64,000 bases of DNA, taken from contig CAVSNQ010000022.1 of the NCBI GenBank assembly GCA_963729365.1, positions 310,001-374,000 on the forward strand, given 5' to 3'. This document shows positions 42,472 to 51,557 of the stretch, one piece after another (position 1 is the stretch's first letter; every line of letters starts with the position of its first letter). Source of the stretch: JASHPR01 sp963729365 (GTDB lineage: Bacteria; Actinomycetota; Actinomycetes; Streptosporangiales; Streptosporangiaceae). The notes below the pieces were generated by a model. That model was not told where the DNA came from, made no database searches, and saw only the letters and a program-made list of their open reading frames with translations. The position numbers were made by a program, and so were the translations under genes.

Positions 42472-44670
42472 ATGCAGGTCTGGCCGGGAACCCCCTACCC
42501 GCTCGGCGCTAGCTGGGACGGTGCGGGCACCAACTTCGCCCTGTTCTCCGAGGTCGCCGAGCAGGTGGAGCTGTGCCTGTTCGATGTTGACCTGGCCGGT
42601 GACCACAGCCGGGAGACCCGCATCGCGATCACCGAGGTGGACGGGCTGGTCTGGCACTGCTACCTCCCGGGCGTGGAGCCCGGCCAGCGCTATGGGTACC
42701 GGGTGCACGGGCCGTACCAGCCGGAGCGCGGGCACCGCTGCAACCCGGCCAAGCTGCTGCTCGATCCCTACGGCAAGGCGGTCGACGGGGAGGTCAGCTG
42801 GCACCAGGCCGTGTTCTCCTACCAGCATGGCAGCCCCTCGGTGCTGAACTTCGACGACAGCGCTCCCTACATGCCGCGGAACGTGGTGATCAACCCCTAC
42901 TTCGACTGGGGTGATGACCGGCCGCCGCGCACGCCGTATCACGAGACGCTCATCTACGAGGCGCACGTGCGCGGCCTGACCGTGCGCCATCCCGAGGTAC
43001 CGGCCGAGCAGCGGGGCAGTTACGCGGGGCTGGCCCATCCCGCGGTCATCGAGCACCTGACGCGGCTCGGCGTGACCGCCGTCGAGCTGATGCCGGTCCA
43101 CCAGTCCGTGCCCGAGCCAGCGCTGGTCCGGCGGGGCCTCACCAACTACTGGGGCTACAACACGATCGCGTTCCTCGCGCCGGACAACCGGTACTCCTCG
43201 TCGGGCACGCCCTACGGCCAGGTCGCCGAGTTCAAGGCGATGGTCAGGGCGCTGCACGCGGCCGGCATCGAGGTGATACTCGACGTCGTCTACAACCACA
43301 CGGCCGAGGCTGGCGCCCTCGGCCCGACCCTGTCGTTCCGCGGCATCGACAATGCCGCCTACTACCAGCTCGCGCCGGGCAGCCCGCAGAACTACCTGGA
43401 CTACACCGGATGCGGTAACAGCCTCAACGTGCGCAATCCGCACCCGCTGCAGCTGATCATGGACTCGCTGCGCTACTGGATCCTGGACATGCACGTCGAC
43501 GGGTTCCGGTTCGACCTGGCCGCCGCCCTCGCCCGCGAGCTGCATGACGTCGACCGGTTGTCGGCCTTCTTCGACCTGGTTCAGCAGGATCCCGTGGTCT
43601 CCCAGGTCAAGCTCATCGCCGAGCCGTGGGACGTCGGCCAGGGCGGCTATCAGGTCGGCCACTTCCCGCCGCTGTGGTCGGAGTGGAACGGCAAGTACCG
43701 GGACACCGTGCGGGACTTCTGGCGCGGCAGGCCGGCCACGCTGCCGGAATTCGCGTCCCGGCTGACCGGCTCCAGCGACCTGTACGAGACCAGTGCCCGG
43801 CGGCCGGTCGCGTCGGTGAACTTCGTCACCTGCCACGACGGGTTCACGCTGCGGGACCTGGTCAGCTATGACCGCAAGCACAACGACGCGAACGGCGACT
43901 ACGGGCGGGACGGCAGCGACGACAACCGGTCCTGGAACTGCGGTGCCGAGGGCCCGTCGGACGACCCGGCCGTCAACGAACTCCGGGCCAGGCAGGTGCG
44001 GAACTTCCTGGTCACGCTGTTCTGCTCACAGGGCGTCCCGATGCTGCTGGCCGGCGACGAGATGGGCCGGACCCAGCAGGGCAACAACAATGCCTACTGC
44101 CAGGACAACGAGCTGTCCTGGATCGACTGGGAGGCCGCGGGAAAGCAGCAGGACCTGATCGACTTCACCTGTGCGCTGTCCGAGCTGCGCCGGGCGCACC
44201 CGGTGTTCCGCCGCCGCAGGTTCTTCAGCGGGCTGGCCGCGCCCGCCCGCGGCGAGCCTGGCGGCCTGCAGGACATCGCCTGGCTGACTCCGGCCGGCCG
44301 GCAGATGACCGACAACGACTGGCACACCGGCTATGCCAGGTCGCTCACGGTGTTCCTGAACGGAGAGGCGATCACCGAGCCGGGCCTGCGCGGCGAGATC
44401 GTGCGGGATCAGAGCTTCCTGCTGCTGTTCAACGCGAACCGGGAGCCGGTGACCTTCACCTTGCCGGACAGCCGCTTCGGGACCGGCTGGGATGTGCTCG
44501 TCAGCACGGCCACCGCGGTACGGGCGGCCGGGGCGCGCGCTAACGGGACCGGCGCCGAGGCGACGATCACCATCCTGGCCGGGCGCAGCATCGAGCTGGC
44601 CGGCCGGTCGATCATGGTCCTGCGCGGGATCGAGGGCAACCTGGCCTCCCGCCGGGCTAGTGCCGGGTAG
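42472..44670 (+). CDS. glgX: GlgX, glycogen debranching enzyme
   Basis: A 732-residue GH13 enzyme that cuts alpha-1,6 branches in glycogen. The N-terminal CBM48 domain (GTNFALFSEVAEQVELCLF) precedes the barrel with DVVYNHT, the nucleophile in DGFRFDLA, the acid in LIAEPWD and the TCHDGFTL block with the third catalytic Asp. The end converges with a small membrane-protein gene and overlaps it by 14 bases. Spans the full family length. Confidence 0.96.
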   Translation: MQVWPGTPYPLGASWDGAGTNFALFSEVAEQVELCLFDVDLAGDHSRETRIAITEVDGLVWHCYLPGVEPGQRYGYRVHGPYQPERGHRCNPAKLLLDPYGKAVDGEVSWHQAVFSYQHGSPSVLNFDDSAPYMPRNVVINPYFDWGDDRPPRTPYHETLIYEAHVRGLTVRHPEVPAEQRGSYAGLAHPAVIEHLTRLGVTAVELMPVHQSVPEPALVRRGLTNYWGYNTIAFLAPDNRYSSSGTPYGQVAEFKAMVRALHAAGIEVILDVVYNHTAEAGALGPTLSFRGIDNAAYYQLAPGSPQNYLDYTGCGNSLNVRNPHPLQLIMDSLRYWILDMHVDGFRFDLAAALARELHDVDRLSAFFDLVQQDPVVSQVKLIAEPWDVGQGGYQVGHFPPLWSEWNGKYRDTVRDFWRGRPATLPEFASRLTGSSDLYETSARRPVASVNFVTCHDGFTLRDLVSYDRKHNDANGDYGRDGSDDNRSWNCGAEGPSDDPAVNELRARQVRNFLVTLFCSQGVPMLLAGDEMGRTQQGNNNAYCQDNELSWIDWEAAGKQQDLIDFTCALSELRRAHPVFRRRRFFSGLAAPARGEPGGLQDIAWLTPAGRQMTDNDWHTGYARSLTVFLNGEAITEPGLRGEIVRDQSFLLLFNANREPVTFTLPDSRFGTGWDVLVSTATAVRAAGARANGTGAEATITILAGRSIELAGRSIMVLRGIEGNLASRRASAG

Positions 44671-45070
44671 CCTGCGTCGCCGCGATCAGCACGAGCGTGA
44701 ATGTCGTCAGGCCTACCGTGCCGTGCATTGCGACCACCTTGGCCGGGAAGTGCTGCTCGGCTCCCCGGGCATGCCTGCCGCCCCGGCCGACGAGCCACCG
44801 GGTCAGCATCACGAAGCCGAGCATCGCCGAGCCGCTCAGGACGCCGAACCCGCACCACGCGTACACCGTCTTGTGCGTGAGCAGGAAGGTAACCCATAAC
44901 GACAGGCCGGTGGTGGCGAGGACGGGGTGCGCGAAGATCAGGGCGGCCGGGAAGACCGTGATCCTGGTCGCCTGCTGCCGCAGGCCGCCGTGGGACAGCC
45001 ACACGCCGAGCAGGTACAGCCCGAAACCTGCGGTACCGCACCAGATCACCGTGGCGACAATCTTCACCAT
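44657..45070 (-). CDS. small four-helix membrane protein
   Basis: A 137-residue protein with four hydrophobic segments (about 4-22, 33-58, 68-88, 112-134). Histidines sit at helix ends (FAHPVLATTGL and AMHGTVGLTTF), which could bind heme or a metal, but this is weak. I do not recognise the family. GGAGCGGAC precedes the ATG. It lies alone, opposite glgX, with a 14-base convergent overlap. Confidence 0.65.
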   Translation of the reverse strand: MVKIVATVIWCGTAGFGLYLLGVWLSHGGLRQQATRITVFPAALIFAHPVLATTGLSLWVTFLLTHKTVYAWCGFGVLSGSAMLGFVMLTRWLVGRGGRHARGAEQHFPAKVVAMHGTVGLTTFTLVLIAATQATRH

Positions 45071-45291
45071 GTCCGCTCCAGCCCGCCCGCAGCCTGTGCT
45101 TACTTCCCGCCTTGGCTGCACATCCTGCACTATCGGGCCGCGAAAGGGGCCAGGACCGTATTTCACGGAATACTACGGACGGATATTGGCCGCAGCGAGC
45201 CGAGCACCACGTACCGTCGGCTTTCGCGTGGATCGGCATCGGTTCGGCACCGCTGAACGCGGCTTTCCGCGGGTCTGGTTGACTGCTGGCC

Positions 45292-46125
45292 GTGCGCGAG
45301 ATCTTTCCGGCTGCGACAGCCGCACCTGAGATCGAACCAGCCAGGCCCGGCGCCGGGCAGGCGGCTGCGGCCGCTGCCGCCGCCATGGCCGGGCTGTACG
45401 CGTATCCCGGCGTGGCCACGCGCACGGCACCATGGCTGCGCGCGAACATGATCGCCAGTGCCGACGGCGCGGCCACCCTCAACGGGCGCTCCGGGGGGCT
45501 GTCCGGCGACGCCGACCGTGCCCTGTTCGCGGTCCTGCGCAGCCTGGCCGACGTCATCCTGGTCGGGGCCGGGACGGCCAGGGCGGAGAAATACCGCGCG
45601 GTCCGCGACCGGGAGATCTGGCCCGCGCTGCGCGAAGGGCGACCGCCCACGCCGCCGATCGCGGTCGTGACCAGGGGGCTTGGCTTGGACCTTGACGGTC
45701 CGCTGCTCTCCGGCGCGGCCGTGGAAGCCCGGACGATCCTGATCACCACGGAGGCGGCCCCGGCCGCCCGGCGAGCCGCCGCGGCCGAGCACGCCGACGT
45801 GGTCGTGGCCGGGCAGGAGTCGGTATCGCCGGCCGCGGTCATCGATGCCCTGGCCGCCCGCGGCCACTGGCGCGTTCTCGTCGAGGGCGGCCCGACCCTG
45901 CTGCAGCAGATCACCGCCGAGGGCCTGCTCGACGAGCTCTGCCTGACCGTCAGCCCGGTGCTTGAGGGGGGCCGGTCCGGCCGGATCCTGGCCGCACCGG
46001 ACGAGCGCGGGCCCGGGCATGGCGGCGCGGCCGCCTGGCCGGGCGTGGCGACCGGGCTGAGCCTCGCCCACGTGCTCGAGGACAACGGGTCCCTGCTCTG
46101 CCGGTACCTGCGGAACCCGGGCTGA
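45292..46125 (+). CDS. pyrimidine reductase family protein (RibD C-terminal domain)
   Basis: A 277-residue protein with the dihydrofolate-reductase-like RibD_C fold: ANMIASADGAATLNG (about residue 50), SGDADRALFAVLRSLADVILVGAGT and VLVEGGPTLLQQ near 190. The deaminase half of bifunctional RibD is missing. It may reduce the riboflavin intermediate or another aminopyrimidine with NADPH, but many actinobacterial paralogs have unknown substrates. The GTG start has no clear ribosome site. The N-terminal 30 residues are Ala/Pro-rich. Confidence 0.87.
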   Translation: MREIFPAATAAPEIEPARPGAGQAAAAAAAAMAGLYAYPGVATRTAPWLRANMIASADGAATLNGRSGGLSGDADRALFAVLRSLADVILVGAGTARAEKYRAVRDREIWPALREGRPPTPPIAVVTRGLGLDLDGPLLSGAAVEARTILITTEAAPAARRAAAAEHADVVVAGQESVSPAAVIDALAARGHWRVLVEGGPTLLQQITAEGLLDELCLTVSPVLEGGRSGRILAAPDERGPGHGGAAAWPGVATGLSLAHVLEDNGSLLCRYLRNPG

Positions 46126-46219
46126 CGCGATGGTGGTCCTGACCACGGCCGAAGCCTGAGCCGATAGCGTGGCCGCGACGGCGGGCGGTGGTCCCGCCGG
46201 CTGCGAACTGGAGCGATAC

Positions 46220-47644
46220 ATGCCACTGCACCGCAAGGTCGACGAAGTCGAGGCCGACGCCGAGCTTGACATCAATCCCGTGTATGTGCGCGAGGCCCGG
46301 CTCAGCGTGCCGCGCAACAAGCTCCCGGAGCACGGCATGCTGCCCGACACCGCCCTGCAGGCCGTGCGGGACGAGCTGATCCTGGACGGCAACGCCCGGC
46401 TCAACCTGGCCACGTTCGTGACCACGTGGATGGAGCCGCAGGCGCAGCAGCTGATGGCCGAGTGCTTCGACAAGAACATGATCGACAAGGACGAGTACCC
46501 GCAGACGGCCGAGCTCGAGCGGCGCTGCGTCAACATACTCGCCCATCTCTGGCACGTCCCGCCCGCGGCAACCGGCGCGGACGGGACCGCGCCGATGGCC
46601 GGCATCGGGTGCTCCACCACCGGTTCGAGCGAGGCGTGCATGCTCGGCGGGATGGCCTTGCTGTGGCGCTGGCGCGCACGCCATGAAGGGGGAAGGCCGA
46701 ACCTGGTGATGGGCAGCAACGTCCAGGTGTGCTGGGACAAGTTCTGCCGCTACTGGCAGGTCGAGCCCAGGCGGGTGCCGATGGTGCCCGGCCGGCTCCA
46801 CCTGGCCGGTCCTGAGGCGGCGGCCCGGTGCGACGAGAACACCATCGGCGTGGTCGCGGTGATGGGATCCACGATGGACGGCAGCTACGAGCCGGTCCTG
46901 CAGATCAGCCAGGACCTGGACAAGCTCCAGGCCGCGGGCGGCCCGGACGTCCCGATCCACGTCGACGGCGCGTCGGGCGGGTTCGTCGCGCCATTCCTGC
47001 ACCAGGATCTGGAATGGGATTTCCGGGTGCCCAGGGTCGCCTCGATCAACGCCTCAGGGCACAAGTACGGCCTGGTTTACCCGGGGGTCGGCTGGGTGGT
47101 ATGGCGGGACTCCGACGCCCTCCCCGAGGACCTGGTCTTCCGGGTCAACTACCTGGGCGGGGAGATGCCGACGTTCGCGCTGAACTTCTCCCGGCCCGGC
47201 AGCCAGGTCGCCGCCCAGTACTACAACTTCCTGCGGCTCGGCTTCGAGGGCTTCCGGAGCGTGCACCAGGCCTGCCAGGACGTGGCCAAGCACCTGTCCG
47301 GCGCGATCGCCGATATGGGCCCGTTCGTGCTGCTCACCGACGGCAGCGACCTGCCGGTGTTCGCGTTCAAGCTGCGCGATCCCGAGGCCGCCGGCTACAC
47401 GGTGTTCGACCTGTCCGAGCGGCTGCGGCTGCGGGGGTGGCTGGTCCCCGCCTACACCTTCCCGGAGGACATGCAGGACACGGCGGTGCTCCGGATCGTG
47501 GTCAGGAACGGGCTCAGCATGGACCTGGCCAGCAGCCTGCTCGATGACCTGCGGGTGCAGGTGCGGACGCTGGCCACGCACCCGCAGCCGCCTGCGCCGC
47601 TGTTGCCCGGGCCGACCAGCCAGCGCGGGGGGTTCGCGCACTGA
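46220..47644 (+). CDS. gadB: glutamate decarboxylase
   Basis: A 474-residue PLP enzyme of group II. It makes GABA and CO2 from glutamate, consuming a proton. The PLP lysine is in NASGHKYGLVYPGVGW, the family block MGSTMDGSYEPV precedes, and the DGASGGFVAPFL strand holds the PLP aspartate. The ATG at 46220 is chosen for CTGGAG nine bases upstream; GTG 46169 would add 17 unlike residues. No GadC antiporter is next to it, but a GABA-type permease lies at 11135. Confidence 0.94.
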   Translation: MPLHRKVDEVEADAELDINPVYVREARLSVPRNKLPEHGMLPDTALQAVRDELILDGNARLNLATFVTTWMEPQAQQLMAECFDKNMIDKDEYPQTAELERRCVNILAHLWHVPPAATGADGTAPMAGIGCSTTGSSEACMLGGMALLWRWRARHEGGRPNLVMGSNVQVCWDKFCRYWQVEPRRVPMVPGRLHLAGPEAAARCDENTIGVVAVMGSTMDGSYEPVLQISQDLDKLQAAGGPDVPIHVDGASGGFVAPFLHQDLEWDFRVPRVASINASGHKYGLVYPGVGWVVWRDSDALPEDLVFRVNYLGGEMPTFALNFSRPGSQVAAQYYNFLRLGFEGFRSVHQACQDVAKHLSGAIADMGPFVLLTDGSDLPVFAFKLRDPEAAGYTVFDLSERLRLRGWLVPAYTFPEDMQDTAVLRIVVRNGLSMDLASSLLDDLRVQVRTLATHPQPPAPLLPGPTSQRGGFAH

Positions 47645-47676
47645 CGGCAGTACCGGGATCCCCCTTTCAACAAGGG

Positions 47677-48012
47677 TCAGGCGCCCCGGCGCAGCCGGTC
47701 CAGGGCCTCGGCCAGGATGGCGGCGCCGTCGGTGTCGTTGCGGCGCTCCTTGACGTACGCGAGGTGGGTCTTGTACGGCTCGGCATGCGGCGGCGCGGGC
47801 GGGTTCGCCTCGTCCTGGCCGGCCGGGTAACCGCATCGTGGGCAGTCCCATGTTTCAGGGATCGCGGCGTCGCTGGCGAAGCTGGGCACCGTCTCGTGCC
47901 GGTTGCAGCACCAGAACGAGACCCGTACCCGCGGCGCGGCCTCACCGCGCTCAGCCTCGCCCATCGGACCTGCGCCGACCCGGCTGCCGCGGATGGCGTT
48001 GCCACTACTCAC
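47677..48012 (-). CDS. rbpA: RbpA, RNA polymerase-binding protein
   Basis: A 111-residue transcription factor found only in actinobacteria. It opens with SGNAIRGSRVGAGPMGEAER and has the RbpA core with FWCCNRHE and WDCPRCGYPAG, then the sigma-interacting C-terminal helix (AILAEALDRLRRG). It stabilises primary-sigma holoenzyme on promoters. Start GTG with AAGGGGTGA upstream. It follows secG on the same strand. Confidence 0.96.
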   Translation of the reverse strand: MSSGNAIRGSRVGAGPMGEAERGEAAPRVRVSFWCCNRHETVPSFASDAAIPETWDCPRCGYPAGQDEANPPAPPHAEPYKTHLAYVKERRNDTDGAAILAEALDRLRRGA

Positions 48013-48086
48013 TGCTCACCCCTTGCCTCAAGACCTGCTAAATCCTCGCATGCATGACGAGACTGCCTGCCCGGCCGGCACCGCCG

Positions 48087-48317
48087 TCAGTGGTCCAGCA
48101 GCAGGTTAAGCCCGACGATGCAGAGGAACCAGAGGACCCCGGTGAAGATCGTGATCCGGTCCAGGTTCCGCTCGACAACCGACGATGACCCCAGACTCGA
48201 CGAGACTCCCCCGCCGAACAGGTCGGAAAGCCCGCCGCCCTTACCCTTGTGCAGCAGGACAAGCACCACCATCAGCACGCTGGTGATGATCAGTACGATC
48301 GAGAGTGCGATGATCAC
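48087..48317 (-). CDS. secG: SecG, preprotein translocase subunit
   Basis: A 76-residue membrane protein with two helices (about 2-22 and 55-74) joined by a Gly/Ser-rich loop (KGKGGGLSDLFGGG). It assists SecYE in protein export. The GTG start, GGGGACCAG upstream and its place after tpiA match other actinobacteria. Confidence 0.95.
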   Translation of the reverse strand: MIIALSIVLIITSVLMVVLVLLHKGKGGGLSDLFGGGVSSSLGSSSVVERNLDRITIFTGVLWFLCIVGLNLLLDH

Positions 48318-48345
48318 TGCTGGCTCTGGTCCCCTCCGGGTTCGC

Positions 48346-49143
48346 TCAGGTGCTGGCGCTCAGTTCACGATACCGGCAGATCCTGACGAATTCCCCGGCA
48401 TCGAGGCTGGCCCCGCCGACGAGGCCTCCATCGATATCCGGCTGCGCCATGATCGCGGCCATGTTGTCTGACTTCACCGACCCGCCATACAGAATACGCG
48501 CACTGGCCGCTGCTGCGTCCCCGTGAACGGCGGAAACGCGGCCACGCACGGCGACACAGACTTCCTGGGCGTCCTCCGGCGTAGCCACCTCGCCGGTGCC
48601 TATGGCCCACACCGGCTCATAGGCGATGACCATGCCCGCCACCTGCTCGGCCCGGATGCCATCCAGGCCGCCGTCCAGCTGGGCGAGTGTATGGCCGATC
48701 TGGTCGCCTGCCTGGCGCACCTCCAGCGGCTCGCCGATGCAGAGGACAGGCGTGATGCCGGACCGCAGCGCCGCCTTCACCTTCGCGTTCACCAGGGCGT
48801 CGTCCTCACCGTGGTACCGCCGCCGCTCCGAGTGCCCGGCCAGCACGAACTGGCAGGCCAGCTTGGCCAGCATCGAACCGGACACCTCGCCGGTGTAGGG
48901 GCCGTCGTCGTGAGCCGAGATGTCCTGGGCCCCGTAGGCCAGCCGGAGCTTGTCGCCCTCGACCAGGGTCTGGACGCTGCGCAGCGCGGTGAACGGGGGC
49001 AGCACGGCCACGTCCACGGCGTCGAAGTCCTTGCCGGTCAGGCTGAACGCCAGCTTCTGGACGAGAGCAATGGCCTGGAAATGGTTGTTGTGCATCTTCC
49101 AGTTGCCGGCCACCAGCGGTTTCCTGCCTGCGGCCCGGCTCAC
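48346..49143 (-). CDS. tpiA: triosephosphate isomerase
   Basis: A 265-residue TIM barrel. The catalytic lysine is in AGNWKMHN, the catalytic histidine in LAGHSERR and glutamate in AYEPVWAIGTG; the phosphate loop is LYGGSVK. It interconverts the two triose phosphates in glycolysis. The GTG start overlaps the pgk stop by four bases. Confidence 0.98.
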   Translation of the reverse strand: MSRAAGRKPLVAGNWKMHNNHFQAIALVQKLAFSLTGKDFDAVDVAVLPPFTALRSVQTLVEGDKLRLAYGAQDISAHDDGPYTGEVSGSMLAKLACQFVLAGHSERRRYHGEDDALVNAKVKAALRSGITPVLCIGEPLEVRQAGDQIGHTLAQLDGGLDGIRAEQVAGMVIAYEPVWAIGTGEVATPEDAQEVCVAVRGRVSAVHGDAAAASARILYGGSVKSDNMAAIMAQPDIDGGLVGGASLDAGEFVRICRYRELSAST

Positions 49144-50387
49144 CCCGCTGCCTCGGACCCGGCCGCGTCCGGCGCGCCGTCATCGAGCGCCACGAGCCCC
49201 GGCAGCGGCCGGCCCTCGAGGTACTCCAGGCTGGCCCCGCCGCCGGTCGAGATGTGGGTGAACGCGCCATCGGGAAAACCGAGAATCCGGACGGCGGCCG
49301 CCGAGTCACCGCCGCCGACCACGGTCAGCCCGGCCACCTTGCTGATCGCCTCGGCTACCGCGCGGGTGCCCGCGGCAAAGGCGGGGAACTCGAATACCCC
49401 GACCGGGCCGTTCCAGAACACCGTTTTCGCGTCGGCGAGCTGCTCGGCGAACAGCGCCCGGGTCGCCGGGCCCATGTCCAGGCTCTCCCGGTCGGCGGGG
49501 AAATCGGCCACGGACACGACCTCGTGTTCGGCATCGGCCGCGTAGTGCGTCGCAGCGACCAGGTCGACCGGGAGCACCACATCCACGCCGCGCCTGGCCG
49601 CCTCGGCCAGCAACTCGGACACCTGCGGGATCATGTCCTCCTCGAGCAGCGACTTCCCCACCTCGTGCCCCTGCGCCTTCAGGAACGTGTACGACATCCC
49701 GCCGCCGATGATCAGGCGGTCGGCGGTGCTGAGCAGGTTGGCGATCACGGCGAGCTTGTCGGACGGCTTCGCGCCGCCGAGCACTACCACGTAGGGCCGT
49801 TCCGGGTTCTCGGTGAGCCTGCGCAGCACGGCCACCTCGCCGAGCACCAGGTCCCCTGCGGCGTGCGGCAGCAGGCCGGGCAGATCGTAGACGCTCGCAT
49901 GCTTGCGGTGCAGCGCTCCGAACCCGTCGGCTACGTAGCGCCCGCCGGGTCCGGCCAGGGCCGCCAGCCGCCGGGCGAGCCCGGCGCGCTCGGTGTCGTC
50001 CTTGCTGGTCTCGGCGGGCTCGAAGCGGATGTTCTCCGCCATCCCGACCGCGCCCTCGGCCAGGCCTGCCGCGGCCGCGGCGGCGGACTCCCCGGCCACG
50101 TCGGCCGCCAGCGCGACCTCCTGGCCGAGCAGTTCGGCCAGCCGTTCGGCGACCGGCTGCAGCGACGGGCCGCCCGCGGCGCGCTCGGCGTAGCTGGCTC
50201 CGGCCGGTCGGCCCAGATGCGCCAGGATCAGGATCTTCGCGCCCCGCCCGAGCAGCCCGGTGATCGTCGGCAGGCTGGCGCGGATCCGGCCGTCGTCGGT
50301 GATCCTGGTCCCGTCAAGCGGCGTGTTCAGGTCGGCGCGGAGCAGCACCGTCCGGCCGACGACGTCCAGCTCGTCGATCCCCCGCAT
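49140..50387 (-). CDS. pgk: phosphoglycerate kinase
   Basis: A 415-residue two-domain kinase. LLRADLNTPLDG (N-terminal substrate loop), the ILAHLGRP block, VLGGAKPSDKLAV and the GGGDSAAA nucleotide loop near residue 370 are all present. It makes ATP from 1,3-bisphosphoglycerate. It lies between gap and tpiA in the glycolytic operon; the C-terminal 20 residues (after LPGLVALDDG) are a poorly conserved extension. Confidence 0.98.
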   Translation of the reverse strand: MRGIDELDVVGRTVLLRADLNTPLDGTRITDDGRIRASLPTITGLLGRGAKILILAHLGRPAGASYAERAAGGPSLQPVAERLAELLGQEVALAADVAGESAAAAAAGLAEGAVGMAENIRFEPAETSKDDTERAGLARRLAALAGPGGRYVADGFGALHRKHASVYDLPGLLPHAAGDLVLGEVAVLRRLTENPERPYVVVLGGAKPSDKLAVIANLLSTADRLIIGGGMSYTFLKAQGHEVGKSLLEEDMIPQVSELLAEAARRGVDVVLPVDLVAATHYAADAEHEVVSVADFPADRESLDMGPATRALFAEQLADAKTVFWNGPVGVFEFPAFAAGTRAVAEAISKVAGLTVVGGGDSAAAVRILGFPDGAFTHISTGGGASLEYLEGRPLPGLVALDDGAPDAAGSEAAG

Positions 50388-50403
50388 GGCCGTCCTCGCC
50401 CCC

Positions 50404-51447
50404 TCAGGGCCGGCCGGGCAGCCCGGCGCCGACGCGGGCGACCAGGTCGGCGAGCCGGTTCGAGTAGCCCCACTCGTTGTCGTACCAGCCGATGACCTTG
50501 ACCAGCTTCCCGTTGGCCATGGTGAGCAGGGAGTCGAACGTGCACGAGTACGGGGACCTGACGATGTCGGACGACACGATCGGGTCGGAGGTGTAGTGCA
50601 GGTAGCCCTTCAGCGACCCGTCCGCGGCAGCCCGGTAGGCGGCGTTGACCTCCGCGGCGGTCACGTCGCGCTCGAGCTCGACGACCAGGTCGGTCACCGA
50701 GCCGTCGATGACCGGCACCCGCATCGAGATCCCGTCCAGTTTTCCCTTCAGCTCGGGCAGCACCAGAGCCGTCGCCTTCGCGGCGCCGGTGCTGGTCGGG
50801 ATGATGTTCTGCGCGGCGGCCCGGGCCCGGCGCAGATCCTTGTGCGGGAAGTCCTGGAGCACCTGGTCGCTGGTGTAGGCGTGGACCGTCGTCATGAGCC
50901 CCCGGACGATCCCGAAGCTGTCGAGCAGCACCTTGGCCATCGGCGCGACGCAGTTCGTGGTGCACGACGCATTGGACACGATGTCATGCCGGGCCGGGTC
51001 ATAGGCGTCGTCGTTCACGCCCAGCACGATCGTGATGTCCTCGTCCGTGGCCGGCGCGGAGATGACCACCTTGCGCGCTCCGGCCTCAAGGTGCTTACGG
51101 GCGTCGGCCGCCTTGGTGAAGCGGCCGGTTGACTCGAGCACCACGTCCACGCCCAGCTCGCGCCAGGGCAGCGCCGCCGGGTCGCGCTCGGCGAGCATCC
51201 TGATCGTCTGGGATCCGGCCCGGATGGAATCGCCGTCGGCGGTCACGTCCATGCTGAGCGGGCCGAGCACGGTGTCGTACTTGAGCAGGTGCGCGAACGT
51301 CGCGACGTCACCGAGGTCATTGGCCGCGACGATCTCGATCCCCCCACCCACCTCCCCATCCCTCTTCACTGCCGCTCCGGCGTGCACCGCTCGCCAGAAG
51401 CTACGCCCGATCCGGCCAAACCCGTTGATGCCCACCCGGACAGTCAC
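50404..51447 (-). CDS. gap: type I glyceraldehyde-3-phosphate dehydrogenase with an N-terminal insert
   Basis: A 347-residue GAPDH. The NAD motif INGFGRIGR, the catalytic cysteine in SNASCTTNC and the matching histidine block (RVPVIDGSVTDL) are intact. The anomaly is at about residues 24-36: between the first helix and the IEIVAANDL strand there is an additional AVKRDGEVGGG stretch of about 11 residues, coded by a G-rich run that also occurs in the P450 gene. It falls in a surface turn of the nucleotide domain. GTG start. Confidence 0.97.
   Translation of the reverse strand: MTVRVGINGFGRIGRSFWRAVHAGAAVKRDGEVGGGIEIVAANDLGDVATFAHLLKYDTVLGPLSMDVTADGDSIRAGSQTIRMLAERDPAALPWRELGVDVVLESTGRFTKAADARKHLEAGARKVVISAPATDEDITIVLGVNDDAYDPARHDIVSNASCTTNCVAPMAKVLLDSFGIVRGLMTTVHAYTSDQVLQDFPHKDLRRARAAAQNIIPTSTGAAKATALVLPELKGKLDGISMRVPVIDGSVTDLVVELERDVTAAEVNAAYRAAADGSLKGYLHYTSDPIVSSDIVRSPYSCTFDSLLTMANGKLVKVIGWYDNEWGYSNRLADLVARVGAGLPGRP
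51342..51366 (-). repeat. G-rich element inserted in gap
   Basis: On the coding strand GGGATGGGGAGGTGGGTGGGGG encodes D-G-E-V-G-G-G; the central 16 bases (GGGGAGGTGGGYGGGG) match the elements in the P450 and uvrC genes. Confidence 0.75.
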
Positions 51448-51557
51448 CGCAGCGTTCTCCTTGTCGTGTTAGCTCATCCAGCCGCCGGACAGGCTGTGCC
51501 CCCTGCCCGACCGAACGATACACCGCCGACATCGGGAGGGCGGTGCGGCGGAGTTGA

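Noticed and set aside
41590..43881. 763-codon minus-strand open frame
   Set aside because: It spans opposite the AidB-like gene and glgX, crossing two unrelated genes; low-complexity translation typical of antisense frames.
46169..46219. GTG 46169 as the start of glutamate decarboxylase
   Set aside because: It adds 17 Gly/Ala-rich residues absent from the family; the ATG at 46220 has a ribosome site.
44409..46226. 605-codon minus-strand open frame
   Set aside because: It overlaps the glgX end, the small membrane protein in another frame and the pyrimidine reductase. Composition is Arg/Ser/Ala-rich without motifs.
47662..47676. CCCTT-AAGGG hairpin between gadB and rbpA as terminator
   Set aside because: Only five base pairs, ending against the rbpA stop codon; too weak to list as a terminator.
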